A model generated the notes under the pieces. The model had not been told where the DNA came from. It saw only the letters and a list, made by a program, of their open reading frames with translations, and searched no databases. A program made the translations under genes and the position numbers. From NCBI GenBank assembly GCA_036245805.1, contig BTRK01000003.1, positions 37,527,215-37,591,214 of the forward strand: a stretch of 64,000 nucleotides of DNA, written 5' to 3'. Below are positions 34,901 to 46,603 of this stretch, one piece after another. The DNA is from Pristionchus mayeri. Lineage: Eukaryota; Nematoda; Chromadorea; Rhabditida; Neodiplogasteridae. How positions within the stretch are numbered: the first letter of the stretch is position 1; the number at the start of each line of letters is the position of its first letter.

Positions 34901-36248
34901 TGGGCTTTAATATTCTAATCAGACAAACAAAAGTGATTCAAATAATTGCAGATGAACTACAGCCATGAGAGCGTTTTCATTTATATTCAAATGCAGGTAC
35001 TCAGCAAACTGAAAACTCGTTTGTTTACCAGATTGACATAATAATTTTGTTAGCCATTCGCGATTTTAGCTCTGCGAATTTTCCCTTTCGGATTGGCTCG
35101 CGAAGCATCAGGATCGACCAATTTCTCGAATGAAGAATTGGATCAAACAAATCGTCAGCGCAGTTTCCTACATCCACTGGAACAGCATAATCCATCGTGA
35201 TCTCAAGGTATATCTCGTACAATTTTACTATTACACATTCACCTTATCTTAATCCTAAACATTTTTCTTTTACAGCTGGCCCCATAGTTCAGGCTGATAT
35301 TTTTAAAGGGTGCTCAAACATACAGCATTGACTCACAATAAACATAATTTCAGCCTAGCAACGTATTATATTTGGAGAAGGACAATCTAAAATTGTGCGA
35401 TCTGGGAATATCAACGGAACGCTACAACGAGAGAGAAGGGGACATGGAGTTCACTAGAACGAGCAGCATCGGCACGCGGTTGTACATGAGTCCGGAACAA
35501 GTGAGTATTTGTATGTATCTCTAAATGTTATCACGCTTTTGTAGATACACGCGGTGTAATTGTTTTTTTTGTAACTAAATGTGGCGGGAGCAATTTACTA
35601 GAGCGCGTCATTCGGGTTATGGTCTCTTCATTTCACACACTCTCTCCACCGGTCGAGTGGTGTGAGAGTGTCAGAAATGAAGAAACTATTATCCCAATAG
35701 TCCACTCTACAATCTATCATGCATCTTCAGCTCCAATTCAACTCGAGATACAGCTCAAAATCTGACGTCTTTACGATCGGGCTCATGTTTGAGGAGCTTT
35801 GTGAAGTTATGAACGCAGAACAACGTTTGGAGGTATGTAAACAATTATTGCAAATTATTACTTTCCCGCGTCGCACTTTTCTAGCGCTAACTGAAAAATA
35901 GAAGTTTTGCTAAGATCATCCCCCATAATACATTGGATATAATATTATTCGCGCTTGCAGATATTTGACGACTATCGCGCAGGAAAGCAATGCGAATTTC
36001 TGACGATTCGACAATGGTATTCGAAATATAGTATACACCATATTCGACAATCGTTATTTTAGATGCAATTTGTTGAAATGCTTACGCAAACCGAGGCCAG
36101 CAAGCGACCTACATGTGAAGAGATTCTTGAGCAACCTTTCCTGAACAAGTCTAATAATTGTCAAAATGAAATTAATTGGCAACCGAAACGAATCTTGAGC
36201 GAACAATTGTGTATTGATAATAGACATTCGTTATTACATTCAATATAA
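31932..36248 (+). CDS. Single-pass transmembrane coiled-coil receptor kinase, PEK (PERK/GCN2-like) kinase domain
   Basis: Exons: 31932-32006, 32063-32217, 32612-33460, 33823-33935, 34034-34126, 34219-34289, 34348-34424, 34501-34636, 34678-34788, 34836-34889, 34952-34996, 35070-35207, 35354-35500, 35731-35832, 35961-36016, 36063-36248, about 800 aa. Order: signal peptide (MRWSSRLISALLVQ); ~350-residue Lys/Glu/Ala heptad-rich coiled coil; TM helix (IIGIGIGVFLIIALFIGGF) then RRR; ~80-residue juxtamembrane; kinase domain. The kinase keeps GVGGFGCV, YAVKK, HRDLKPSN and a DLG in place of DFG. HPGIVRYNTAWIE and the IFDDYRAGKQ tail motif are typical of eIF2-alpha kinases. The exon after the TM uses a GC donor. 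Exon 35961-36016 (56 nt) leaves a phase mismatch with the last exon, so that boundary is unresolved. Substrate eIF2-alpha is an inference. Confidence 0.75.
32441..32540. mobile_element. Intronic palindromic MITE
   Basis: Ends GTTCTAGAAATGATAC and the inverse of GGTATCGTTTCTGGAAC frame a core AATGAAGAGA-type palindrome. It lies in intron 2 of the receptor kinase and resembles the elements at 24993-25102 and 49756-49860. Confidence 0.6.
33728..33788. mobile_element. Intronic palindromic hairpin, 24-bp arms
   Basis: 33728-33751 and 33765-33788 are reverse complements with one mismatch (CTTTTCAGTTTGCAC...). It ends 34 bp before the 3' splice site of the TM exon. Confidence 0.8.
35589..35715. mobile_element. 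Intronic palindromic MITE
   Basis: The core 35626-35682 is an imperfect palindrome (CTTCATTTCACACACTCTC arm). Its left flank CATTCGGGTTATGGTCTC matches the element at 24993-25102. It sits in the intron before exon 35731 of the receptor kinase, 15 bp from the acceptor. Confidence 0.65.
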
Positions 36249-36269
36249 CACATGAGTCAGTGTATCATG

Positions 36270-38055
36270 AGTCAGTGGAGGAAAAAAACACTCCCCGGGA
36301 ACAATTCCCGACTTTTATTTTTTGTTTGGCTTGATATTGTGGTGGTAGCATACACTAAAGACAACTTCCCGAAAATCTAGGTCACAGGTCCCAGATCCGG
36401 CTTTTAGGAATTTTCCTGTTTTATAGCCGGCTCTACCGTAACTTAGCTCTAAGCAGTGCTACAGGCGTGGGATTGGGCTCAAAATACGCGGAAAAATGAG
36501 ATGAACAACCTTTCTGTTATGTAGGAAGATGTGGGACTGCAAGTTCAAATAATATTAACGAAAAACTTAAATTCCAAGTAGAAATGAAATCATAGCGTCT
36601 CGGTAAGGGGCAAACCCAGTGAATTTTATTGCAGATTATGGAAACTTGACTTCATAGGCATATAGGTAAAATAGTAATCGGCAATTTTAGGGGGGACTTT
36701 TTTTCGCAATTTTGCTCCGAAAGTCGAAAACATGAGATGTGAAATTTTGAAAAATTCTGATCTCGCAGATTTATCATTTCAATCGATCAGAACAGTCATT
36801 TGCTCGAACAGTCATCGAGCATTGCTCGATCAAAGAAGATAGATAACGTTGAAAGAGCACGATATTTTCTCACTTCAAAAAAATCGATTTTTAACCCTCC
36901 AAATTTGCAAAATTCGTGACCATCCTGCTCAGGATTTACACAGCTCTGGAATTGAAATCGACGTGTAATTAATAGTAGTGACTCACGTAAATACATACCA
37001 CCATTATTAACCCTCCAGTCGTTTCCATGCCCTTCATACATGTGCCCTAACTAGCAAAATCGAGGCTGTCGAAATGATTCGTAATGATATTTTGACTAAA
37101 TTTCAAAGAATCCCCGCAATTTTCGAACACTAAAAATCATTTTGATAACCGCAGAGACAGGAGACACTGAGAAAACCAGCAAATTGTTCTTTAAAAAAAA
37201 TGAAAAAAATTTTGAACATCGAAATTTTGAAATTGAGAACAGTCTTGAAAATGAGGAGCAAATCCAACATTTTTTACATATTCTGCTTCGGAAATTATTT
37301 TTAGTGTTCGAAAATAGAGGGGATTTTTTGAAATTTAGTCAAAATATCATTATGAAGCATTTCGAAAGCCTCGATTTTGCTAGTTCGGGCATATGTATGA
37401 AGGGCATGGAAACGACTGGAGGGCTAATAATGGTGATATGTATTCATGTCAGTCACTACTATTAATTACACTTCGAGTTCAATTCCAGAGCTGTGTAAAT
37501 CCTGAGCAGGATGGTCACGAATTTTGCAAATTTGGAGGGTTGAAAATCGATTTGTTTGAAGTGAGAAATAAATAATAATAAATAATAAATGAAATAATAA
37601 ATCTGCGAGATGAGAATCTCATGTTTTCGACATTCGGAGCAAAATTGCGAAAAAAAAGTCCCCCCTAAAATTGCCGATTACTATTTTTCCTATATGCCTA
37701 TGAGGTCAAGCTTCCATAATCTGCAATAAAATTCACTGGGTTTGCTCCTTACCGGAACGCTATGATTTTATTTATAATTGGAATTTCAGTTTTACGTTAA
37801 TATTATTTGAATCTTGATACATAACATAAAAGTTGTTCATCTCATTTTCCGCGTATTTTGAGCCCAATCCCACGCCTGTAGCACAACATGGAGCTAAGTT
37901 ACGGTAGAGCCGGCTATAAAGCCGGAAAATTCCTAAAAGCCGGATCTGGGACCTGTGACCTAGATTTTTCGGGAAGTTGTCTCTAGTGTATTCTACCACC
38001 ACAATATCAAGCCACACAAAAAATAAAAGTCGGGAATTGTTCCCGCAGGCCTTCA
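36270..38055. mobile_element. Large foldback element, ~800-bp arms
   Basis: 36270-37137 recurs inverted at about 37305-38055, with over 90% identity by eye; a ~165-bp spacer separates the arms. Outer ends share GGGAACAATTCCCG-type sequence and inner ends share TTTTCGAACACTA. There is no transposase frame. It starts 20 bp after the stop of the receptor kinase gene and may supply its 3' UTR. Confidence 0.85.
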
Positions 38056-38336
38056 CTGGCTCGTGATACCTGTGATAAATCAACTAATTTTTAAAAAAAT
38101 CATTACATTGCTGTTGTGCCCATCAAACACCGTAATATATTTCATAATGTTTATCATAGCGAGGCCTTAGCTACTCGCGGCTATCATGCCAGAGTTCAAT
38201 GATCAGCCTCGAAGATGATTCTAACGTCGCAAGTGGGGCAGGAGGCCTGGAATTTTGGTCATTTTCATATTTTATGCGTAAGGTGGTGTTCCAAGTCATT
38301 TTTTCGAGGACTATCAATATACCCAATAATCAAATA

Positions 38337-38855
38337 TTAGGTTGGTGCAAAAGTTTCTTTGCAAAAATATTTCCTGAGAGTATATCTTAGTTCGCTCGTC
38401 AGCAATCCTGATATTGGCTTTCCTGTTATATTAGTGAATGTCCACTTTCCATATTGCCCCTCATGGTAATTTCGAATGTGCTGATCTAGAAATTTTATCG
38501 ACGAAATAGGCATTTTCCTCCTCAAAAGATTTCCAAGAGATTCTGAAACTACCATTTCAAAGGTTCTGGGGAAGCAACTACCCCTATCCATTAGTTTTTC
38601 AAAAGATCGAACTTGGGAAGCCTTTTATTTAAAATTTATGATAGTTTTTGTTGAATACCCAAAAACGGGAATTTTGCAAAATTTTTGGATATCAATATTT
38701 TTCCTACTAAGGAAGCTATATCGATTCGATATCACCATATGGTTGTGGTACCCCAATACTGCCTTAAATAATGCCAGAACAGTTTTTGACAATAGCGAAG
38801 CGTTTATGAGAAAACTTGAAAAATGTCTTGTAAAGGAAATTTTGCACCAACCTAA
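38337..38855. mobile_element. Mariner-derived MITE (519 bp)
   Basis: TIRs TTAGGTTGGTGCAAAAGTTTC and ...AAATTTTGCACCAACCTAA are flanked by TA duplications (38335-38336, 38856-38857). The interior has no transposase frame. Confidence 0.88.
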
Positions 38856-38897
38856 TACATCGTCGCGGCGTATAAGCATGTAGAAAAAATTATATTT

Positions 38898-40147
38898 ATC
38901 ACGCGTCTTCTGAGAGATTGCATGACCATGCGGAACCAGGAGCCCCAACTTTCAGCAGTATCCTCGAGATATTTATGTCAAAGTATAACGGAGACAAGAA
39001 AACTTTTGACGTTGCCCGTTTTTTACAGAACGTGCTTTTAGGCATTTTCCGGTTTCGGGTCCGGCTCTGTGATATTTCAGCTTCCAGATGAGCTATAAGG
39101 ATGGCATGGAGCTCAAAATGTGCGGACAATTATTTCCAACAACTTTTATGGTAAGGCGGAAATCCTAGGTCGTCATCTTCATATAGAAAATTTGGAAAAA
39201 GTGAAGCCAAGACCGGGAAATAATTCCTACCGGCTATGGAACCCCCTGTTCTCCCACTTTTCCTTGTAGATGTGAATTTTACGATATCGACTTAGTCTAG
39301 AAAAATTAAAGTCTGGTCCCGGTAGGGGTGGGGTAAGCTTTTATGGGCGCCACTATATTTCAAAAATGTCGTAAAAACTCGATTTTTTCGTTTTTCAACG
39401 TTGCATATAAATCGACTTTCAGCTTCACTCTTACCATAATTCGCTTAGAATAGTTTGAAACCATCATTTGTTCATTCACAAGTAATTTGGAGGGCATCCG
39501 AGATAAATATTTTCATCCATTTTTTCTATGCCTGGTGACGATGGGCAATTTTTTTTCGTAAAAATATAATTTTCTCGGATGCCCTCCAAATTACTTGTGA
39601 ATGAAAAATTATGGTTTAAAACTATTCTAAGCGAAATATAGTAAGAGTGAAGATGAAAGACGATTTATATGCCACGTTGAAAAACGAAAAAAATCGAGTT
39701 TTTAGGACGTTTTAGCCATATTGGCGCCCATAAAAGCTTACTAAGCCGATATCGTAGAATTCACATTTGCAACGAAAAGTGGGAGAACATGGGGTTCCAA
39801 TGCCGGTAGGAAATATTTTCCGGTCTTGGATTCACTTTTTCTAAATTCTCTATATGAAGATGGCGACCTAGGATTTCCGCGTTCACATAAAAGTTGTTGG
39901 AAATAATTGTCCGCACATTTTGAGCTCATGCCATCCTAGTAGCTCATCTGGGAGCTGAAATATGACAGAGCCGGACCAGAAACCGGAAAATGCCTAAAAG
40001 CCGGTTCTGTAAAAAACGGCCATCGTCAAAAGTTTTCTGGTCTCAAATATACTTTGGCATAAATATCTCGAGGATACTGCTGAAAGGTGGGGCTCCTGGT
40101 TCCGCGAGGGGTCCGTTTTCATGCATTCTCTCAGAAGACGCGTGTTA
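38898..40147. mobile_element. Large foldback element, ~600-bp arms
   Basis: The left arm starting CACGCGTCTTCTGAGAG at 38898 is inverted on the right, ending CTCTCAGAAGACGCGTG at 40147. The arms meet near 39513 and 39577 with a ~60-bp loop. Identity is high over long stretches (for example GGAGGGCATCCGAGA at the inner end). No coding content. Confidence 0.88.
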
Positions 40148-40553
40148 TAGGTTTTTCACCCACCTTTCCGTTCATCCAATCCGCGGGTCGATCGATCTGT
40201 AAAATTCTCAGATGAACACATCAAAAGGCCAATGCAGAAGGGAGGCATCGAACCAACAACCGACCGGCTGAGCGGCGGCAAAGATGCGCGCGAGGCACGC
40301 CGCACACCAGGCCGGTCGACAGGCGCAACGAGTGCAGGTGGTGGAGGAGCTGAATTAGAAAGATCAAAGATCAGCCTCGGAAATGTTTCGTGCCCGATCT
40401 TCCAAAAATCTATGACAATCTAATGCAGATTCTACGTGTCTTCCCTCTATTTCTAGCAGAACGGTTAGTAATAAAATGAAACATCTTGCCGCCTTTGATA
40501 GATCAAACGCGGCATGACGCCATAGTTCTCATCCGACCTAGTGCCGGAATTAC
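40148..40553. other. Repeat-rich spacer: tRNA-like remnant and half of a palindromic MITE
   Basis: On the minus strand, 40240-40330 contains GTCGGTTGTTGGTTCGATGC, resembling a tRNA T-arm, without a foldable acceptor stem. 40488-40550 (CGCCTTTGATAGATCAAACG...TTCTCATCCGACC) matches one arm plus the centre of the palindrome at 63398-63480. Confidence 0.45.
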
Positions 40554-41546
40554 GAACCCGGATCCAATGCAGCAGTTCCTGATTATCACTTCCGGCTGCT
40601 TAGCGAAGCAAGCCAAGCACTCGTCGAGGGACTGGAATCAGAAATTATTTGAGCTCGAACTTCGGGAAATTAACCGTAAGTTTCATTCATTAACTTACCA
40701 CTTATTAGAGAGTGTAACTGCAGATGATCAAATCGCCGAATAAGCTTACCTCAATGCTGCCCCAAGGGAATCGTGCGTTGTAGTTAATGAACGATGTGAA
40801 GGTCTGAATCGAGAATCTGGCTAGGGGTGGGTTTTAGGTTATTGAATATTTTGGGATCTCATCCGCTATATTTCATCAGCTCATGAGAAAGTGCATATAT
40901 GCATACATATATAATATTTGTAAGCCCGAAAACAGCACACAATTTCAAAATAGGAAACCCAAAATCTGTATCGATTGGCCAACCTCGATGAACCACTCGT
41001 TTCCACCGAGACTCTTGATCTCCACTGCGATGAGGTGACGAACGAGCGGCAATTTTCTTGAAGGAATACTAAAATATTTTTTTGTTATCACAGAAATATG
41101 ATAGTGTCGGATGAACTGAGGTTGCCATTGATTAATACGAGTACCTGAAGGCGTACTTCACCCCTTTCCTCGAACGATGCTCGGCTAGAATGCTGCTCAT
41201 TTCCACCCCGTTAGCCTGAGATAGGCAAACTTTACAATCATTTTAAACGTAAGCTCTCAATCATTTTAAACGTTAACTCTAATCGTGATCATCGAAAATT
41301 CGAAACCCAGGTCCAACTACTTTAAAATGCGTCTTACATTGACACTCCAGTCGATAATAGTGAAGGTCAGATTCTCAAGTAGCTCAATTATAAAGCCAAA
41401 ACGAGTCTCGCTGATGAGAAAGCGCGGGTCCAGTCTAATTGTATTCCAAACTGAAAATTTCAGAGTAGTTCCATGGCTAAAAAGTGCTACTCTTACTTGA
41501 ATTGCTCAGAACAATGCAGAAGCCGAATTGACCGATTTCGAGCTCG
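40554..41546 (-). CDS. Unknown gene, six exons recognised, ends not located
   Basis: Minus-strand exons join in phase: about 41497-41546, 41338-41450, 41145-41215, 40984-41068, 40750-40803 and 40554-40631. Each junction has GT/AG and the phases agree throughout (A+TT, AG+T), which is strong support. The product contains LDPRFLISETRFGF, a VEMSSILAEHRSRKGVKYAF stretch, and a Cys-bearing LDECLACFAKQPE segment. No family is recognised. The 5' end is not resolved and the 3' side runs into the MITE fragment at 40488-40553, so the gene may be truncated. Confidence 0.55.
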
Positions 41547-43582
41547 CTGAACCCGCAAGCCAATCTAAATGCATGTATAAATTTTATTCATCCTTAGAAT
41601 TATTCATTATACATTGTTTACATGTTGTATCAGATTGTAATGCATTACACTATATATTGCGACGACTATTCAAGGGCTCAAAAATTCGACAAAACTCTCG
41701 ATACGTACAGATAAACAGAGTACAACTTATTATTCGTAAACTAATATTTACTAATATTGTGTCAATTTATTTCAAAAGTTAACACAGACTATGACGTAAA
41801 TCAATTTCACAAACTTCTGTCCATTGTTGAGGCGATTGACATCAGTGCAGATCTGGATGGCGTGCCCTTAAAGGGATGAATTGTAGACATTTTCAACTCT
41901 TTTTATAAAGTTCAACTGGATTACATAAACTTTTTGTATTGGTTTTATCTGTGTTGTTCTAAAATGGCATCTCATCCCGCCAGTAAAGTTAGGTTGCAAA
42001 CGAAGAAAACGAACAAAAAGAGAGGGCTGCAGTGATAGCATGAGGAATTGCCAGCGGAAGTATGCTACTGAAATCGATTTATGCAATTTGAGAAGGTGCC
42101 ACACATGCTTGATTTAAAGGAGGAGTAAATGCAAACGCGCGGCCGGTTGGAATATGTTTCACTTAGGGACGCACTCTCTTCAAGTCGCGTGCTATCTTGC
42201 TACCTTCCCTGAGCTTTCCCTGATCTGGCTCTGAGCCAACTAGCTATAACTCTGTTCGGAATGGAGATACAAATGTGAAAATTTCGGAGCTTCTTATCGT
42301 TGTGGAGCTCTAGGAAGTGTATATGATAGCTTCATAAAATGAATTTTGAGTTTACTCCTCCTTTAAACATAAAAAAATTGGTATCTCAAACCAGTGTGCA
42401 ACTCCAAATAAAGTTGGATTTAATATGTAATAAATGTGAATTTTTCGGCATCTTTCATTCAACTAATGCAAATATGCAAATAATTTCGTCCACATTACCG
42501 GATTCGGTGAAGATATCACTCTCCATTTTCCCAAATCACTCACTCACCTTTTTTCAAATCACTCACCCATATACTTCCAACGAATAGCATGCGAATATTA
42601 AGGCCATGATCTCCAGGTAGAATCGATTGAAATGGACCTGAATTGAAATACGATTCAAATGAATTTAAGAAACGTTTGTATAGTTTGCCCGAAGAACTCT
42701 TTCGCAATTCCGCTCTCTTAACCCCAACGTTATATTCATTTTGTTGTCATGGTTTTTTCAACCGACTTATGGTTATCAACAAAAGGTGACATTCCATATC
42801 TTGCATCTAAGAATAGAGTTGGTAAAAATTATATGAAAAAATGATGTATTAAAAAAAATGATGTTGTACGGTGTTTCTCTCGCTCTCAGATTGAGAAATC
42901 AGGGACGAGAGGTGTGGCTCAAAATCTAATCTCGAATTGCCAACCATAAACACGTACACTTCACAAAGGAGGCGTACTGAAAAAGACCTTCCGACAATCT
43001 TACATTATCCGCAAAATTTACCTTAGCTGCCATTGTTCTCAATTTGGGGCAGTTGATTCGGCATCTTAATTTTTCAAAAATAATATTTCAACCAGCATTC
43101 GCTATGTTCCCATTTATGATATGATACATACTAGTGTTGCAAATTCGGACGAACCATTCGCACAAATTTCTCATAAAATGATCAGTCATCTTATGTGCAT
43201 TCATTACCGCACTCCATTGTATGGTCGCACGAACGTCCGAACTCGCACTGTTCCCTCTGATTTCTCGATGCAAATGTGCGTGCGGTTTCGTGCGAATTTG
43301 CAACACTAATAAATACCCAACGTGGGATACCCAAAGTTTCCAAAAATCATTAAAAAAGCAAACGCAGCAGAGGAACAAACGAACGGCCTTGGCAGGTTCT
43401 CCAGCACGAGTCCGTGCTTCACGAGCAGATCAGGCGGCCAGACAGCGAGAATCTAAACAGATTTTGAGAAGGCTATTTTTGAAGAAGAAAAACAAGTAAT
43501 TTGCATAGGGGTCGCGGTTTCGGCTAAATGATCAATTAGCTAGACAAGCTTTGCCTTTCGGTATATATTCGAACTGAAATCA
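41547..43582. other. Intergenic, no gene supported
   Basis: AT-rich. 42140-42330 is distantly similar to 17100-17330. 43120-43310 contains a weak inverted repeat (GAATTTGCACGAA motifs). No exon series found. Confidence 0.5.
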
Positions 43583-43687
43583 GGGGGGGGGGTGACAAAA
43601 CGAAACGCGACAGAACGGAAACAAATCACAGCTCCTTCGGGATTCAACATAGGGACTTGCGGGTTGTTACTTTGTTACTAGTATGCA

Positions 43688-46603
43688 TTCATTCTGGGTT
43701 CTCAAGTGTGTGGCGAGCGGTTGAGTGCGAGTTCGTCTCTCCGTCTCCGATTCCTCCCGCCCGGATTCCCTCTCCCAGACGCGTTTGGCACGCGGGAGTT
43801 GTACGCCACCTTGATGAGTCGCCATCTTTACATCGGGACCATCAATGCCAGGACGCTCGCGACCAAGGACAAGCAGACCGAGTTGGAGCTCGCCCTCGAC
43901 AAGATCAAATGGGACGTGCTTGCAGTGCAGGAGTCTAGGATTGTGGGTTGTGCTTCATTCAACCTTCAGTCTTCAGGCACTGTAGTGTTCCATTCTGGCG
44001 GGCCCACTGCATCCCATGGCGTGGCTTTCCTACTCCGACCGCACCTTGCGCGCGGAGCCGTGTTCAATGGTCTCTCCCAACGCTTGGCCACTCTCTCCCT
44101 CTCAGACCTGCGGCTCTTTCTGGTCTGCGCCTACGCCCCAACCTCTTCCTGCGACGATCAGGCGTACGAGGACTTAATGGACCAGATTGAGACCGCCCTG
44201 AAGAGTGCCCCAAGAGGCCACATGCCCATCCTGGTCGGTGACTTCAACTGTCGAGTGGTGAGAGATCCTGGCAATGAAATATATGTCGGTGATTTCGCCT
44301 CCTCGACCCCGAACCCACGCGGTCGGACCTTCATTGAAGTCTGTGTGAGGAACAGGATGCGGCTATGGAACACGTTCCCCAAGAGGCGGCTCGGACGGAT
44401 CTGGACCTGGCGCTCCCCCAACGGCTCAACATTCCATCAAATTGACTACGTTGCAGCGCCCACCACAGCGAGAGTAGTCAATTGCGGGGTCGTTGGAAGG
44501 TTCGAGTTCAACTCGGATCATCGCCTCGCCCGTCTATGTCTCTCTCTCCCCGACAAGGTCAGGCAGAAAAGATGCAGAGAGCGGCTTGATTTCGATCGGG
44601 TAGCTTTTACTGCCAACGCATCCCTCCTTGCGTCACTGCCCCTTGGTCGCCCCAATTCTGCCGCCGATGCCTACTGCAAGATCAAGGCTTTCACTGAGAC
44701 CGCGGCAGTCAACTGTTGGAGGAAGCGCCATTCCCCACCCTGGATCTCGACCGCAACAAAGAACCTTCTTGCCACACGTCACCAATTGCAATCCAATTCG
44801 CAAGGAACTGTCGCCTATTCCATCGCATGCAAGGCTGCTCGAATGAGTCTCATAGCGGATATCAGGAAACGGAAGGAAGAACAAGCACGGCAAGCAGCGA
44901 TGATGGGTAGGAGCATTGTGAAGTGCATGCTGTCTCTTCAGTCGTCGAAGCAGCGTCTTCTCGTCCCCGATCCTGTCTCTGGTGCACTCTCTCAAGCAGC
45001 AACCAAGACAGCGGTGAAGACCTTCTTTGAGGACCCTACACGCCAGGAGTGCAGCTTCCTCTCACTGTGTCCCCTCCCGCTCTAGACCCATTGCCACCCT
45101 TCCAATCCGATGAGATCAGGCATGCGATGTCTCTCCTGAAATGCGGCCATTCCTCTGGTTCGGATGGGATTCTCCCTGAGATGCTCTTCCTCGCCAGAGA
45201 TCACTTGGCTCCAGACATCGCTGATCTGCTCAATCGACTGGTTGCCGGAGACGCAGTTCCAAGCGATTTGACGGAAGCAGTCGTTTCATTGTTGCATAAG
45301 AAGGGAGATCCTAAGAACATCGGCAATTTCCGCCCCATTTCGCTGCTCACCGTCACTCTCAAGACGATGACAAGGGTGATTTTGAGAAGATTCAAGCAAG
45401 TGTTGGAAGAGAATGAATCGACGACCCAAACCGGTTTTCGTCGCGGATTCAGCACTCTCGATAACCTTCATGCGATCAAGCAGGTAGCAGAAAGAGCCCA
45501 CGAGTACGGTATCCCTATCTACTTGGCGTTTGTCGACTTCCGCAAGGCCTTCGACTGCGTTGAGTGGAATGCCTGCTGGAACGCCCTCTTCTCCTTCGGA
45601 GCCCACCCCGTCCTCGTCCACCTTCTGCGTCGTCTTTACGAGTCTTCTTCCACACTCATTCGAGTAAACGAAGAACTTGTCCCTGTCACCGTGAGAAGAG
45701 GAGTTCGCCAAGGGGATACTCTCTCCCCTCGCCTTTTCAACGCTGTGCTAAGATCTGCGATGGACAAGATTGACTGGGAGAAGGATGGAATCCAAATAGA
45801 TGGGAGGAAGCTATGCCATTTGGAGTACGCGGACTATGTAGTTCTCATCGCGAAGTCGCGACCCGAATTGGAGAAAATGTTGAAGAAGTTAATGAGCGCT
45901 TGCAGAAGAGTTGGTCTCGAAATCAATGCAGCAAAGACCAATCTACTCACCTCCTGCACCTCTACCAGGAATCCAATCACCATTGACAATCTACGGTTCG
46001 AATTTGTCGAAAGAGCCACATATCTAGGAGGGCGAATCAGTCTTCCCCTAGATCACTCCGACGAAATTGAACATCGGATTGGACTGGGCTGATACGCATG
46101 GAGTAAGCTGTCCCATCTTCTATCGTCACGCCTTTTACCCATGAAGATCAGGCGACGGCTCTTTGAAAGCTGCATCACAAGTACAGTACTCTACGGATGC
46201 GAAGTCTGGGCATTACGATCGAGTGAGAAGGAACGACTGAGTGTTACTCAACGAAAGATGGAACGGAGGATGTTGGGAGTTACGATCAGAGATCGTTGGA
46301 AGAATGAGCGAGTTCGTGGAATCACCAAGCTAAGAGACTGGGTCGAGGAGGGATTGAAACGGAAAGCACGGTGGGCACTCAAAATTAGGCAAATGAATCT
46401 GGAGCAGTGGAGTCGCGCTACTACAGTCTGGACTCCCTACAACAGGAGCCGCCCCCCTGGGAAGCCACGCGTACGCTGGAGAGACGACCTTAGCCGAGCC
46501 ATTGGCACGCAGTGGTGGAGTGCAACCTATGCAGAATATAGACAAATCCTCATCTGAGCAAACTGCCTGATATGATAAACTGATTGACTGATTGATTGAT
46601 GCG
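43688..46603 (+). mobile_element. RTE-type non-LTR retrotransposon (LINE)
   Basis: A single-ORF LINE with an AP-endonuclease and a reverse transcriptase, ending in a TGATTGACTGATTGATTGATG microsatellite instead of poly(A). Such tails are characteristic of the RTE clade. It is inserted within the left terminal repeat of a MITE, whose sequence resumes at about 46603. Confidence 0.88.
43706..46557 (+). pseudogene. LINE endonuclease/reverse transcriptase ORF, inactivated
   Basis: The N-terminal part (to about 45060) is an AP-endonuclease: GTINARTLA, QESR, GDFNCRV and SDHRLARLCL at the end are its catalytic landmarks. The RT part follows: LLHKKGDPKNIGNFRPISLL, FRRGFSTLDN, FVDFRKAFDC and GVRQGDTLSP. 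It carries three lesions: a frameshift around 45050-45085 between endonuclease and RT, the catalytic YADD changed to YADY near 45832, and TGG to TGA at 46090-46092. After that stop the frame resumes with YAWSKLSHLL and a C-terminal CEVWALR and RWRDDLSRA domain. Confidence 0.9.

Noticed and set aside
36796..37575. Similar 80-codon and 60-codon frames on opposite strands
   Set aside because: They are the two arms of the foldback element read in opposite directions, not a gene pair.
40232..40423. Open frame rich in Arg/Gly/Ala
   Set aside because: Overlaps a tRNA-like repeat remnant in reverse orientation and has no splice partners.
43088..43378. 96-codon minus-strand frame and its plus-strand partner
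   Set aside because: Falls on a weak inverted repeat with no splice signals or paralogue; likely chance.
43706..45085. Programmed frameshift between LINE endonuclease and RT
   Set aside because: No slippery site or known RTE use of frameshifting; the ORF is also broken by a stop and an active-site change, so a simple mutation is preferred.
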